Part shown: positions 21,801-31,125 of the stretch, piece after piece
Numbering within the stretch: position 1 is the first letter of the stretch
Layout of the letters: every line of letters starts with the position of its first letter
NCBI GenBank assembly: GCA_012064385.1
Contig: QRDG01000519.1
Span: forward strand, 248,001 to 312,000
Length of the DNA: 64,000 bases
Reading direction: 5' to 3'
Source of the DNA: Puccinellia tenuiflora
Lineage: Eukaryota > Streptophyta > Magnoliopsida > Poales > Poaceae
Made by a program: the position numbers and the translations under genes
The notes under the pieces: model-generated
Told to the model about the DNA's origin: nothing
The model's input: only the letters and a program-made list of their open reading frames with translations
Database searches by the model: none

Positions 21801-24800
21801 CTCGCCGACGGATCTCTCGGCGTACGCTGAGCTGCAGCAGAGCATGTGGATTACCTTCGGTAGTCTACGCTATCTGGTGGACAGTCGTGGAACGCTCCGG
21901 CCCACGCTGGCCACGTTGCGCGCGACGGATGCGCCTGCACCTACATCGACTGCGCCGACCGCGGCACTACCCGCCGCGAAGATCGCATCTACTACGGCCA
22001 CGGCGATCGCGTCATCGACTGCCGTGAAAATTGCGTCTACTTCGACTGCGTCAGCACCATCTACGATTACGTCAACGGCGACTGCGGTGATCACACCCAC
22101 GGTTACCAGAAAAATCGCATCTACGGCAACCCCGGCACGAAACAAGTCTACTCCGACCTTCTTGTACGCGCCCCGGACGAAGCCAAAATCTACGCCGATT
22201 TCGACTACGCCAACCGCGCCTCCGCATCGCGGAGTCGCCAGTAGCAGTGACCGTGGCACCCACCATGTTGCTGTGATCTTCGACTTTGAGCATAGCTCGG
22301 ACGAAGGAAGCAGGACTGGGAGCATCAGCCCCACTCGACGGGTTTACCCCGCGCAAGTTTATATGGCCAGCCCAGCACGATCCAACGGCGGGGAACCCGC
22401 ATACCCGCTGGAGGTGACCATGCCGGACAGGGTGACAAGACTCACCATCACTCGGGAGATGGCGATCAAGGCCATGAAGCACGTGGACGAAGGAACGTTC
22501 CCTTCACCAGATGAACCCCGAGAAGACCAACTGGCGGTCCAATACTTGCTTTGGAAGGAGTCCGAGCGAGTCCGCCAAGAGAAGGCCGATCTGATTCGGC
22601 GCAAAGAATTAGCCCACGCGTCGAGTGCCAGGAGGGCAGCACACTCGTTCATGGCCGGATCGGAAGAAGTCACACAAGGAGGACGTCACAGGGCTCGCAT
22701 GCCACGGGTGCCAGAGGCTGATCGCGTCCACCTTGCCCGCAATCTGGAGACGTCATTCATAACGGAGGATGCGGACGGAATCTCCGTCCCCAAGACACCC
22801 GCTTCGGCCCTCATGGCAGTCGAAACCTACCTGCGACTAACACAGCCGCCGGAGGGTAACGCCCACGCCCGCCTTCATAGGCGACAAATTCAGTCCCTCA
22901 GGGAAGTCGAGGAAGTCCTGGCAAAGTCAGCACCAGCAGAAAGGGTGCACGAAAATCCTAGGCCGCCACTCGAACCACTCGGGGGCTCGCGCCATACAGG
23001 TCAAAGTACAGCCTTGGCCGCCACTCGAATCACTCGGGGGCTGCGCCACACAGGCATAACTCGAAAATCCTAGGCCGCCACTCGAACCACTCGGGGGCTC
23101 GCGCCATACAGGTCAAAGTACAGCCTTGGCCGCCACTCGAATCACTCGGGGGCTGCGCCACACAGGCATAACTCTAAAATCCTAGGCCGCCACTCAAACC
23201 ACTCGGGGGCTCGCGCCATACAGGTCAAAGTACAACCTTGGCCGCCACTCGAATCACTCGGGGGCTGCACCACACAGGCATAACTCGAAAATCCTAGGCC
23301 GCCACTCGAACCACTCGGGGGCTCGCGCCATACAGGTCAAAGTACAGCCTTGGCCGCCACTCGAATCACTCGGGGGCTGCGCCACACAGGCATAACTCTA
23401 AAATCCTAGGCCGCCACTCGAACCACTCTGGGGCTCGCGCCATACAGGTCTAAGTCCAGCCTAGGCCGCCACTCGAATCACTCGGGGGCTGCGCCGCACA
23501 GGCATAACTCGAAAATCCTAGGCCGCCACTCGAACCACTCGGGGGCTCGCGCCATACAGGTCTAAGTCCAGCCTAGGCCGCCACTCGAATCACTCGGGGG
23601 CTACGCCGCACAGGCATAACCCGAAAATCCTAGGCCGCCACTCGAACCACTCGGGGGCTCGCGCCATACAGGTCTAAGTCCAGCCTAGGACGCCACTCGA
23701 ATCACTCGGGGGCTGCGCCGCACAGGCACAACCCGAAAATCCTAGGCCGCCACTCGAACCACTCGGGGGCTCGCGCCATACAGGTCTAAGTCCAGCCTAG
23801 GCCGCCACTCGAACCACTAGGGGGCTCGCGCCATACAGGTCTAAGTCCAGCCTTGGCCGCCGCTCGAATCACTCGAAGGCTGCGCCACACAGGCATAAAC
23901 TCAAAAATCCTAGGCCGCCACTCGATTCACTCGGGGGTTCGCGCCATACAGGCTTACGAATGCAAAATCACACGTTATACATTCAGCGAATAACATCACA
24001 TGGGCATACATACATGCATATTTACACTAATGTTACAATCTAACATTGTACAACAAAAGGTTATTGTCTTTAGTCGACAGATTCTTCCTTTGGCGCATCT
24101 AAGGGCCCGACGATTTCTTCAGTTCGGTGCAGGACCTGTTGCATCGCCTGACGTGCAGCCGCAAGGGATTCAGCATAATCAACATCTCTAGGCAAGCCAT
24201 CAAGTATTCTGTCCAAGGGAACATGAGGCCGATGCAGTCGAACATAAGCAAACGCCGTGTTGGCCCCGGCAACAAGCTGAGCGAAGACGACCTCCTTCAA
24301 CGCCCTGCTACTGCGGAACTTCTCCAACAGCGCGGGCAATCCAGTCGGCTGCTCACCAAGGGGGAAGAACACTTTGTTGATTTGCCAGAGTGCTTTCCTG
24401 CAACCTTCAAGAATGAACGCAGCTCGCCAGGTGCGATCCAGCATCCGCGCGAGTACACGGCCCTCTTCCTTATGTACCCAGAATTGACGAGCTTCGACCG
24501 AGACACCGGTGGCTTCCCTCTCCACGCGCTCGTCCACTCGAGTTTTCTCGGCTTGCCAGGCGGGGTTAACAACTGCAATTAATGGGTCAAGATGCAGAAC
24601 AACACAAGCATGAAGAAATCAAAGCGAAGCAGCTAGAGTCCAACCTTGTAGCTGTCGACATATCAGATCAATTTGGTCAAGAAGGAACCGTTCGCGCTGA
24701 TTGAACGGCCCAGCGGAACGCGCCCTGAGGCGTTCAAGCTCCACTTCAGCTATCCGCAGCTTCGACTCAAGTTCAACGATCTTGTTCCTCATATAGTTAA

Positions 24801-27800
24801 ACACCCGCTGGTCGTTCATGCTTCGTGTGGGAGTTGGACCAGCTGGGTGCTGTTGGCGAGCGGGCACAGCAGAAGAGGTACCCTCACCCTCATTTACACA
24901 GGTGGCCTCGGCGACTTCAAGAGCAGCATTTTCATCAGGCTGCCAAGTTAGGTGGTGTCAAACAGAAGCCATATTCATTCTAGCAAAAGACTCGAAGAGG
25001 TACATTCACATGGAGGAATCGAAAAATGCATTGATAAAAAGACTTCATTAAGTTCACTACAAAAGGCGAATCAAAGGGAACCCTACTACAAAGACTACAC
25101 TGCAGACTCCGACTGCGAGCGACTCTTCTTGGAGGCTAACTCTGCAGCCCTGGCAAGCTTCCTCTCAAAGGTATCAATTAGCTTAACAGCTAACTGACTC
25201 GCTTTTGCCTTGACGCTGTTTAGCGACTTGGTCTTGCCATCGGGTTTTCGAGGAAAGTCGCTGACAACTGCCTCGAAGTCGCCTGCGACCTCATGGCCAA
25301 GCAAAAGCCGGAAAGTGAACTCTGAGCCGCGTACCGTCTGAGCACGCGTGTAGTCCGCTAGGGTGGTCGCCTCGCCTTCAAACGGGGCCGCAAGCGCATC
25401 AACATCGGCCGGCGTCGGCTGGTTGGGGAAGATGCTCCGATGCACACTCGCCAGGGCATCTTTCGACTTCTGCAGCGCCGCCGAAGATTGCTGCAGTGCA
25501 GTCGAAGCATACGCATGGGCGTGGTCAACGAAGCCAACAGCCGTCTCCAGGTCGACATTCTCACTGGAAGTATCTTCTGGAGGAGCGCCTCCGCACGGCT
25601 CTGAACAACGAAGATGACCACACTTGTGACACATCCGAAGTCGACACAAGGCAAAGTAGGCAATGAGCCGAGATACTTACCTCCGATTACATTGGCGTGT
25701 GCGAGCAAGCATTCAACCTGGGTCTTCTCTAGATCACCCCGGGTTCGCTCACGCTTTTGAGCTGCACCCAGGGACTTCTCCAGCTCGGCGACCCGCCTCG
25801 CCAGACTCTCCCTTTCGCCTGTGAATCACCGGATCAAAGTTAAAAATGAAGATAGTCGACACACCTCCCGAATGCACGTGTTGGTACTCACTGTTGGCTT
25901 GCTCCAGAGCAATGCGGAGTCGACCCCCTCCTTCTCCATTCGCATGAAGGCCGTGGCTCCCTCCAGCAGCTGGCGACAAAATGGCTGTGCAAAGAACAGG
26001 ATATCAATCTGCGCCCGACTATTCTAGTCACGCACATCTTCGGGGGCTACTCCCATCGGGAGCGCTGTTCGCGCACCCGACACAAGAATTTGCAGGGTTA
26101 AGACAGAATATACTTACGTGCCCAAGCAGCTCAGCATCCACTGCAGTCGTATCAGCAGCTCTTTCTGGCCTCGTGGAGGTTGACGTCTTCAGCGTCAAGG
26201 GATTATTGGCCTCAGGCGCCTCTTCGGGTGCCCCAGTGGTCCGCTCCAGGACAGCCGCGGACTGATGTTCCTCATCGCGAGGTGAAGAGCCGGCACCACC
26301 AGTGTGATGGCTATATAAAGAAGCAAAAATTCAGAAAAGCGTCCAAGGAGTCGAAAGAAGAACAAAGACAAAAAAGCGTACTCGCAAAGGCTTACCTGTT
26401 GACATCCTCATCCTCGCTGCTCATGGGAGGAGATGCCATCTTCACAAACCCAGCGGGTGGCGCTGAATTAAGTGGAGGCACGGACAGAGGATCCTCCGGC
26501 TCACTCGCATCAGAGGAAGATTCGCGGGCTTCCTTGTCCTCCACAACCACTTCCTTCAAAGGCGACGACCCCGAGGTGGAGTCGACATTCTTTCGTCTTC
26601 GCCGCTTCTACAGCGGCTCTTCGTCTTCATCATCCTCCTCCACCTCTTCGTTCGGCGAGTGGGCAGAAGGGAGTTCGTCTTCATCGTCGTCCTGCTCGAC
26701 GACCGTGGCCTCATCGTGAGGTCCGTTCTCCATCAGCGGAGGAAGGCTCACATAAGCTCTTCGATCCTGACGAGCAGCGAGGAGAAAGACGAGTCAGGAA
26801 AAACATTCGACTAAAGCAAAGCAAACAGAGTTCAAGGTGCTTACCTCAGGTACGGGGTTGTTTGACCCGTATGGTTCGACCGGGCACTTAACGTTGCACG
26901 GATCGGCGACCCGGAGGCTGGTGATGTTCCTCACCTTAGTCGCGATCTGTGCATCATCGAGCGAGGTGTCGACTGCGAGCTCCCACATTGGTTGTTCGCG
27001 TCGACGCAGCGGCTGCACCTTCAGCCTGTGGAAAGTCGCGATAAGGTGAATGTCACCTGTCTCGCGTCCGAGTGTCTTCAGCAATCCGCGGAGCAGCGCC
27101 AGCAGTGGCTTGGTCGACTCCTTGTCCTCCTTTGACAGAGAATGCGACCAGGCTTTGGTCCTTCGCAGAGGTCGATCAGCGGCGAACTCGGGAAGGCCTT
27201 CTTGGTCCCACCTGATGTAGAACCATTTCTTCCACCAGTTCTGGACGGAGTCAGATTTCTTCAGCTGGAAGAAGGACGTGTCGCCGCGCAGCTGGATTCC
27301 GAAGCCGCCTACAGGGTACGTCTGCTTCGACCGCCCCACCATCCGTCGCACCATGAAGAGCGACTTCCAGAGGTTCCAGTTGGGTGCGATCCCCAGAAAG
27401 CACTCGCATAACACAATAAAACTCGCGATGCTCAAGACGCTGTTGGGATTCAGATCATGGATCTGAATCCCATAGGCGAAAAGAAGACCACGAACAAAAT
27501 CGTGGATGGGGAACCCGAAGCCCCGCGGAAGGAATTCCACGAAGCACACGCGCTCCCCATCGCGAGGAGAGGGGATTACATCCTTACCGGGGGCGCGCGT
27601 CGTCGCCGTGCTCGTCGGCGGCAGCAATCCCTGTTCTCGGAGGTTGTCCAGCTCCGCCGCCTTCACGGACGACTTCCCCCAATCGCCCTCCAACTTCTTC
27701 ATGCCGGCGTCGTCGCCGGCGGTGGAGCTTTCTGCTCCCTTTGCCCTCTTCTGGCCCATGGTGCTAGCGGAGGAGGGGAGAGCTTCTGGAGATCTCGGTG

Positions 27801-29916
27801 CAAATGGCAATGGAGAGGAGGCAGCGGAGAAGACGGGAATGAAGGCTTGGTGAACTGTTCCCACGCCGTGGTGAAAATTATATACCGCGGGGGCAGTTCA
27901 TCCTAGCCGTCATCCACGGAACCGTAGCCCGAAGCAACCATCCGGCCGTCCACGTGTCGCGCGGAGAGGGCAACTGTCACCCTCCACTACGCACGGGAAC
28001 CAAGGCGTCATCATCACTTCGCGAAAGTTTCGCGCCCAACGGTCCAAATTCAACGGCGGCCGCTGCGACAGCGGGCCCACTTCGTCACGTCCCGTCGGGC
28101 GAAGAGTGTGCCAGGAAGCGTCATCACTGATGTCATCCCTGACGTCACTATGGATTCGTATCAAGTAAGCCAACGATCTGGCAGAGCACTCGACAATACA
28201 TTCGAGTGAGACAAGTACATAGTAAGCTTTACAAAGCTGATGACACCCGAATTCATCATTCGAGTGGATGAACAACCAGTAAGCTTTCAGAGCTGAGTTT
28301 AAGTCAATTCAGTAGGCCATCAAGGCTGAGTACAAAGTAAGTCGAGCAAGGCCAGTTTTGACTCGGGCATTTCGAGTCATCTTTTTACTCCCATCGGGAG
28401 CGGACTTTTCGACTGAAGAAAAATTGAGTTTAACCTCAATCGCAAGCAATTCAGCTTAATCTCGGGGGCTACTCCCATCGGGAGCGCTGTTCGCGCACCC
28501 GATGACTAAGGACAACGACAGTCGAAAGAGGAGGCCGATGAATCAAGAAGATCATGAGACGCACCCGATTTTTCAAGACAATTGCAGCCGAAGGTTGACT
28601 AGTAAAGGAACCAGGTGGCGTGCCCGGAGGAAGGAGTCCTTTACTCGACTCTACGATTCGACTAAGCACTCGGGGGCTACTGTCGTGGGGCTACCTTTCG
28701 GGTACCCCACGGTGGTGGTACCTGGGTCACGCCAAGGAAAGCCCATTGAAGCCCATGAAGTGTACCGTGTGGCCCAAGTAGATGGTTAGGCCGGTGATAG
28801 CTTTCCTTATCCTGTAATGTGCAATCCGCACCGTCCACCCGAGACCTGGCCTGTGATATAAAGGCCAGGAGGGTGTGCCACCTAGAAAAGGAAACAGGAA
28901 AACCCTAGCGAGATTGCCATCTCGCCATTGTAGCCACCTCGATAGTACCAGACAAGCAGGAGTAGGTCTTTACCTCATCTCGAGGGGCCGAACCTGGGTA
29001 AACTCGCCCCCTGTTAGCCGTCGCGATCACCAACGTTCATACTCTCTCCCCCTCAATCAACCCGGGGTACACAACCTTGGGAATTGCCGAGTCCACACCT
29101 CGTCATAAGCCGAGTCCTAGGACTCAGGGGCTGAATTCTCCAAGTGGTCCAGCAGCGGACTAGATCCATATTTTCTAGATTATGGGATAAGAGGGCCCGA
29201 ATCCGAGTGATCAGGGACTCGAATCTTGGCCGGGAGGCCTCTGAGCATCTAGCTTTCAAGAGGGGATTCGCCTGGAGGCGGTCCTCAGAGAATAGAGGGA
29301 GTTTTGGTTCACCTGCAGGGGAGGTATCCTTGCAGTAGAAGAAGGTTTTTTGCCAATCCTTGATGCGGTTGGGAAAGACTGGTTTTGGAAAGACAGAGTG
29401 GAGGCGCCGTTGGAGAGCGACGGCGCCGCATTGGAGGAGAGGGCCCCCGGAAGTTTCGGGCTGGGGGTTGCAATAGAAAAGTTCAAGCCAGAGGTTGAGA
29501 TCGGGCTTGATTTGGAGGTAATCCTCACACAAAGTTACGAAATTGGATAGAGTGAGAATAGAATTCGGAGCCAAGTCATGAATCCGTAGCTGGTAAAGCT
29601 CAAGAAGTTGGCGGAAGAAGAGATTACCGGGGGGAGAAAACCCGCGGAACAGATGCTCCGTGAAAACCACTACCTCGCCCTTAGCAGGAGCGGGCACGAC
29701 TTCATCCCCTGGAGCTCGAGCTTGTGCGTTGGAAGGAATGAGGCCTGTAAGCCGATGCGTCTTCAATTGCTCCGCCGTAACCGTGGATCCACCCCAATCG
29801 GCGGAAATCGATCGCCTCGATGAGGATTTTGCGGCGGCGGCGGCGGCAATGTCCACCGTCCTGCTCGACGAGGAAGCCTTGGCCTTGGGTGCGGTCTTTG
29901 CGCGCTTGGGTGCCAT
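18078..29916 (-). CDS. Five-exon antisense gene of the outer gypsy (Transposase_28-like N-terminus), split by a nested insertion
   Basis: Exons on the minus strand: E1 29916-29106 continuing at 21246-21083 across the nested element, E2 21001-20337, E3 20239-19795, E4 19233-18978, E5 18892-18078. Every intron has GT...AG ends. Phases (0, 2, 0, 1) match at each junction, giving 1,051 codons without a stop. E1 resembles the 'putative gypsy type transposon' family (Pfam Transposase_28), with motifs HLFRGFSPP, IHDLAPNS and LCEDYL. E2 is acidic and low-complexity, E3 is Ser/Thr/Pro-rich, E4 a coiled coil, E5 a charged domain plus a Pro/Ser/Lys tail. Comparable antisense genes are known from Grande and other Tat elements. 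The function is unknown. The 7.85-kb insertion in E1 breaks this copy. Confidence 0.8.
18978..19233 (-). CDS. Antisense gene exon 4
   Basis: The acceptor is TTGCAG and the donor is TTTG|GTAAGC. It encodes a long heptad-type coiled coil (VKRDMKELEDQAAASARS, ALSAQLEQVKKESAEAK). Confidence 0.8.
19320..19750 (+). repeat. ~100-bp degenerate repeats with GCTTGGGGGCTAC in the antisense intron 3
   Basis: GCTTGGGGGCTAC recurs at about 19339, 19441, 19541, 19635 and 19731, preceded in three units by CTCCAAGTCGTC and an inverted ACTTGG. The core resembles the element's polypurine tract (TTCGGGGGCTAC before the 3' LTR). Confidence 0.8.
19795..20239 (-). CDS. Antisense gene exon 3
   Basis: The acceptor is TTTCAG and the donor is CATAAT|GTAAGT. 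It is Ser/Thr/Pro/Ala-rich, with a conserved-looking end (VADNMSFFEAYAEAVDLND). Confidence 0.8.
20337..21001 (-). CDS. Antisense gene exon 2
   Basis: The acceptor is TTGCAG and the donor is GG|GTAAGA. It encodes an acidic region with repeated EESSQEAP / DESSPEAP units, then a Ser-rich and basic stretch (AARKRKLRSDG). Confidence 0.8.
21083..21251 (-). CDS. Antisense gene exon 1, downstream part
   Basis: This continues the frame across TAAGC (LSPRTRL|TCSYTHCAGDD) and ends NPAPD before a GTAAGC donor at 21082. Confidence 0.8.
21252..21676 (+). repeat. 5' LTR of the nested gypsy
   Basis: TGTCGTCGGG...CTCGTCA (TG...CA). A TATA box (GATATAAAGG) lies at about 21426-21435. Confidence 0.93.
21679..21695 (+). 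other. Primer binding site of the nested gypsy
   Basis: TGGCGCCGTCTGTGGGA starts two bases after the LTR and is a standard plant gypsy primer-site type. Confidence 0.85.
21715..23073 (+). pseudogene. Truncated gag-like ORF of the nested gypsy
   Basis: ATG at 21715 follows the primer site. The first ~65 residues (SIYTGFLEFVQHSPTDLSAYAEL) look structured. A long Ala/Thr/Ser/Pro-rich stretch follows, then a region with VTRLTITREMAIKAMKHVDEG and a basic/acidic helix. No capsid-type gag domain, zinc knuckle or protease follows. The frame instead runs into the 112-bp minisatellite from about 22952 and stops at 23073. Sense coding after this point has been lost. Confidence 0.65.
22952..23960 (+). 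repeat. 112-bp higher-order minisatellite (two ~56-bp halves)
   Basis: AAAATCCTAGG recurs at 22952, 23064, 23176, 23288, 23400, 23512, 23624 and 23736, exactly 112 apart, then at 23904 (one extra half-unit). Each unit has two related halves, both with GCCGCCACTCGAA.CACTCGGGGGCT. The core resembles the polypurine tract before this element's 3' LTR (GCACTCGGGGGCTAC). Confidence 0.95.
24070..24939 (-). CDS. Second antisense gene (B) of the nested gypsy, 3' exons
   Basis: Two exons: 24939-24645 (acceptor GGCAG, donor CAAG|GTTGGA) and 24572-24070 (acceptor TTGCAG), joined in phase 1. The first has a coiled coil (NKIVELESKLRIAEVELERLRAR). The second encodes a helical domain (VFAQLVAGANTAFAYVRLHRP) ending PKEESVD. 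No upstream exon with a start codon was found, so the gene may be 5'-truncated or its exons may belong with gene A. No known family was recognised. Confidence 0.55.
25095..27759 (-). pseudogene. Antisense gene (A) of the nested gypsy, Transposase_28-like, six exons, lightly damaged
   Basis: Exons: 27759-26845, 26766-26396, 26310-26118, 25984-25892, 25818-25681, 25600-25095, all with GT...AG introns. E1 (305 codons; starts MGQKRAKG) shares FLPRGFGFP, IHDLNPNS and LCE with exon 1 of the outer antisense gene. E2 is acidic and has one TAG at 26608-26610 (minus codon; likely from CAG). E3 is charged. E4 starts in the expected frame (RQLLEGATAFMRMEKEG), but its end must shift frame to join the E5 coiled coil (ALEQAN|SERESLARRVAELEKS), so a small indel is present. 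E6 ends at 25095. Layout parallels the outer gene: homologous start, acidic exon, coiled coil, helical end domain. Confidence 0.7.
27878..27884 (-). promoter_or_regulatory. TATA box of the nested antisense gene A
   Basis: TATATAA on the minus strand lies about 120 bases upstream of the ATG at 27759, nearly the same spacing as in the outer antisense gene. Confidence 0.6.
27900..28663. other. Noncoding 3' region of the nested gypsy
   Basis: No gene is seen. At 28462-28503 it contains a copy of GGGGGCTACTCCCATCGGGA plus following bases, a ~40-bp segment also found at about 26041-26080 inside an intron of antisense gene A. Confidence 0.6.
28664..28680 (+). other. Polypurine tract of the nested gypsy
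   Basis: AAGCACTCGGGGGCTAC directly precedes the TG of the 3' LTR, the expected site for plus-strand priming. Confidence 0.7.
28681..29105 (+). repeat. 3' LTR of the nested gypsy
   Basis: Same 425-bp sequence as 21252-21676 with about four differences. It is followed by TAAGC, the target duplication. Confidence 0.93.
29106..29916 (-). CDS. Antisense gene exon 1, upstream part
   Basis: ATG at 29916 starts MAPKRAKTAPK, a basic NLS-like N-terminus. The homologous domain (about residues 50-200) aligns by eye with exon 1 of the nested element's antisense gene: RGF..P, IHDL.PNS, LCE and NLW are shared. The frame runs in register into 21246 through the TAAGC target site. Confidence 0.8.
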
Positions 29917-30025
29917 GGTGAGCGGGCGGTTGTGTGCTGAGCGCGGGAAGGGATGAGCGCAAAGAGAAAGGAGAGAATTTGAGATGAAGGGGCAAGTGAG
30001 GGTTTCCAGACCTAGCCCTTCGCAA

Positions 30026-30033
30026 TTTATAAA
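30026..30033 (-). promoter_or_regulatory. TATA box of the outer antisense gene
   Basis: TTTATAAA lies about 110 bases upstream of the ATG at 29916. A pyrimidine-rich leader follows, as expected for a pol II promoter acting toward the left. Confidence 0.6.
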
Positions 30034-30452
30034 GAGGTAAAAACCCTAAAGAGTTACAGAGGTGGTCCACAGTAAATTGTGGATAGCGATTCGGTAATAA
30101 CGATTCGGTAGCTAAAAGGCTAGACAGGAAGTGATAGCAGAAAAGCTAAAGTCACAGAAGTGGAAGAAGCCGGCTTGTCTCAGAATGGCGAGTCCTGTGA
30201 CAGTGTGAAGTAAGCTATTCAGTCCTTGTTCACAAGAGTCACAACAAACTCAGCCAGCTAGTGCAAAGGCAAGAGTGATGACTTGAACAAGGGATGAGGA
30301 TGGACTCATTTTATATGTGTATTATGTTTTTATGCAGGAATTCATCTTGGAGCTAGCAGCAAGCGACTTTGGAGCCTGTGGCTCAAGTGGAAGGAGTCGA
30401 CCCAGGAAGTCGAACCAACGAGCTGGAGAAAGCCGCCAAGCTGCGCCCAAGA

Positions 30453-30468
30453 TAAATTCGGGGGCTAC
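30453..30468 (+). other. Polypurine tract of the outer gypsy
   Basis: AAATTCGGGGGCTAC lies immediately before the 3' LTR. 30040-30452 is noncoding DNA upstream of the antisense promoter. Confidence 0.65.
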
Positions 30469-31026
30469 TGATGGGGGGATACTTTATAGGTAGGCCCATG
30501 GACCCGGAAAGTAGACCCGCCAAGACCAAGAAGGCCAAAGCCGAGTCACGTATCAAGTCGCATGGGCTGGGCTGGAGACAAGCCGACCAAGGCCCATGAT
30601 AGAGAAGGGACCCGTCAGGAAGGAGTCCAAGTACAACCCGGAGCCCTAACTTGGAAGACCAAGATGTAGAGTAGGACTCCGTGTTCTAGTATAACTCGGT
30701 GTAAGTTGTAAGTCCAGGGACCCGGCCGCCTTTATAAGGAGGGCCCTGGACCTTAGATCGATAAGTCTTACAAGCAGAAGAAAAGCCCTAGGAGAGAGAC
30801 CAAGTCGCCGACTCCCCAGAGAGAGGAGCCGGAACCCTGTAATCGATATCAGATCTAGAGCAATAAAGAGAAGCAGGAAGTAGGTCTTTACCTCTAATCA
30901 AGAGGGGCCAAACCTGGGTAAATTTGTGTCCCTAGGCGAGATTAATCTCTCCTACGTACTTCATGCATCGATGGCCCCCGAACTCACCTTCCTGGAGGAA
31001 GGACTTGCCGTGACAACCCCACGACA
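30469..31026 (+). repeat. 3' LTR of the outer gypsy
   Basis: Starts TGATGGGG and ends ACGACA like the 5' LTR. The TATA box CTTTATAAGG is near 30730. It is followed by ATACATTAGC, which is not the 5' flank sequence. Confidence 0.9.
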
Positions 31027-31125
31027 ATACATTAGCTACTGTTTGTACTCCTAGCAAGCAAGTGTACAAAATTTACTATCAAGCAAAATTCAGCAAGTAA
31101 AAATTTCTTTTACTTTGTTGCAGGT

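Larger units (their letters stand above)
21252..29105 (+). mobile_element. Nested pol-less gypsy (Tat-like) retrotransposon, 7,854 bp
   Basis: LTRs of 425 bp at 21252-21676 and 28681-29105 differ at about four positions by eye. The 5-bp target duplication TAAGC (21247-21251, 29106-29110) is perfect. It has a primer site, the start of a gag-like ORF, a minisatellite, and antisense genes, but no protease, RT or integrase. The low LTR divergence suggests insertion well under a million years ago (at the often used grass rate of 1.3e-8 per site per year, about 0.35 Myr). It must have been moved by enzymes from another element. Confidence 0.93.
2704..31026 (+). mobile_element. Composite Tat/RIRE2-like Ty3/gypsy retrotransposon with nested MULE and nested gypsy
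   Basis: Direct LTRs lie at 2704-3258 and 30469-31026. A primer site, gag, protease, RT, two RNase H-like segments and integrase are in the usual gypsy order. An antisense gene block lies between pol and the 3' LTR. The second RNase H domain and the antisense gene both point to the Tat (RIRE2/Grande-like) lineage. Removing the MULE (9999-17665 plus one TSD) and the nested gypsy (21252-29105 plus one TSD) leaves about 12.8 kb. The 5-bp flanks differ (CTCGG left, ATACA right), and the left flank is a LINE while the right is a mariner element. The two ends may therefore derive from different insertions. Confidence 0.85.

Noticed and set aside
22952..23960. CRISPR-like regular repeat array
   Set aside because: Units are directly adjacent with no unique spacers, in a plant retrotransposon. 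It is a higher-order minisatellite.
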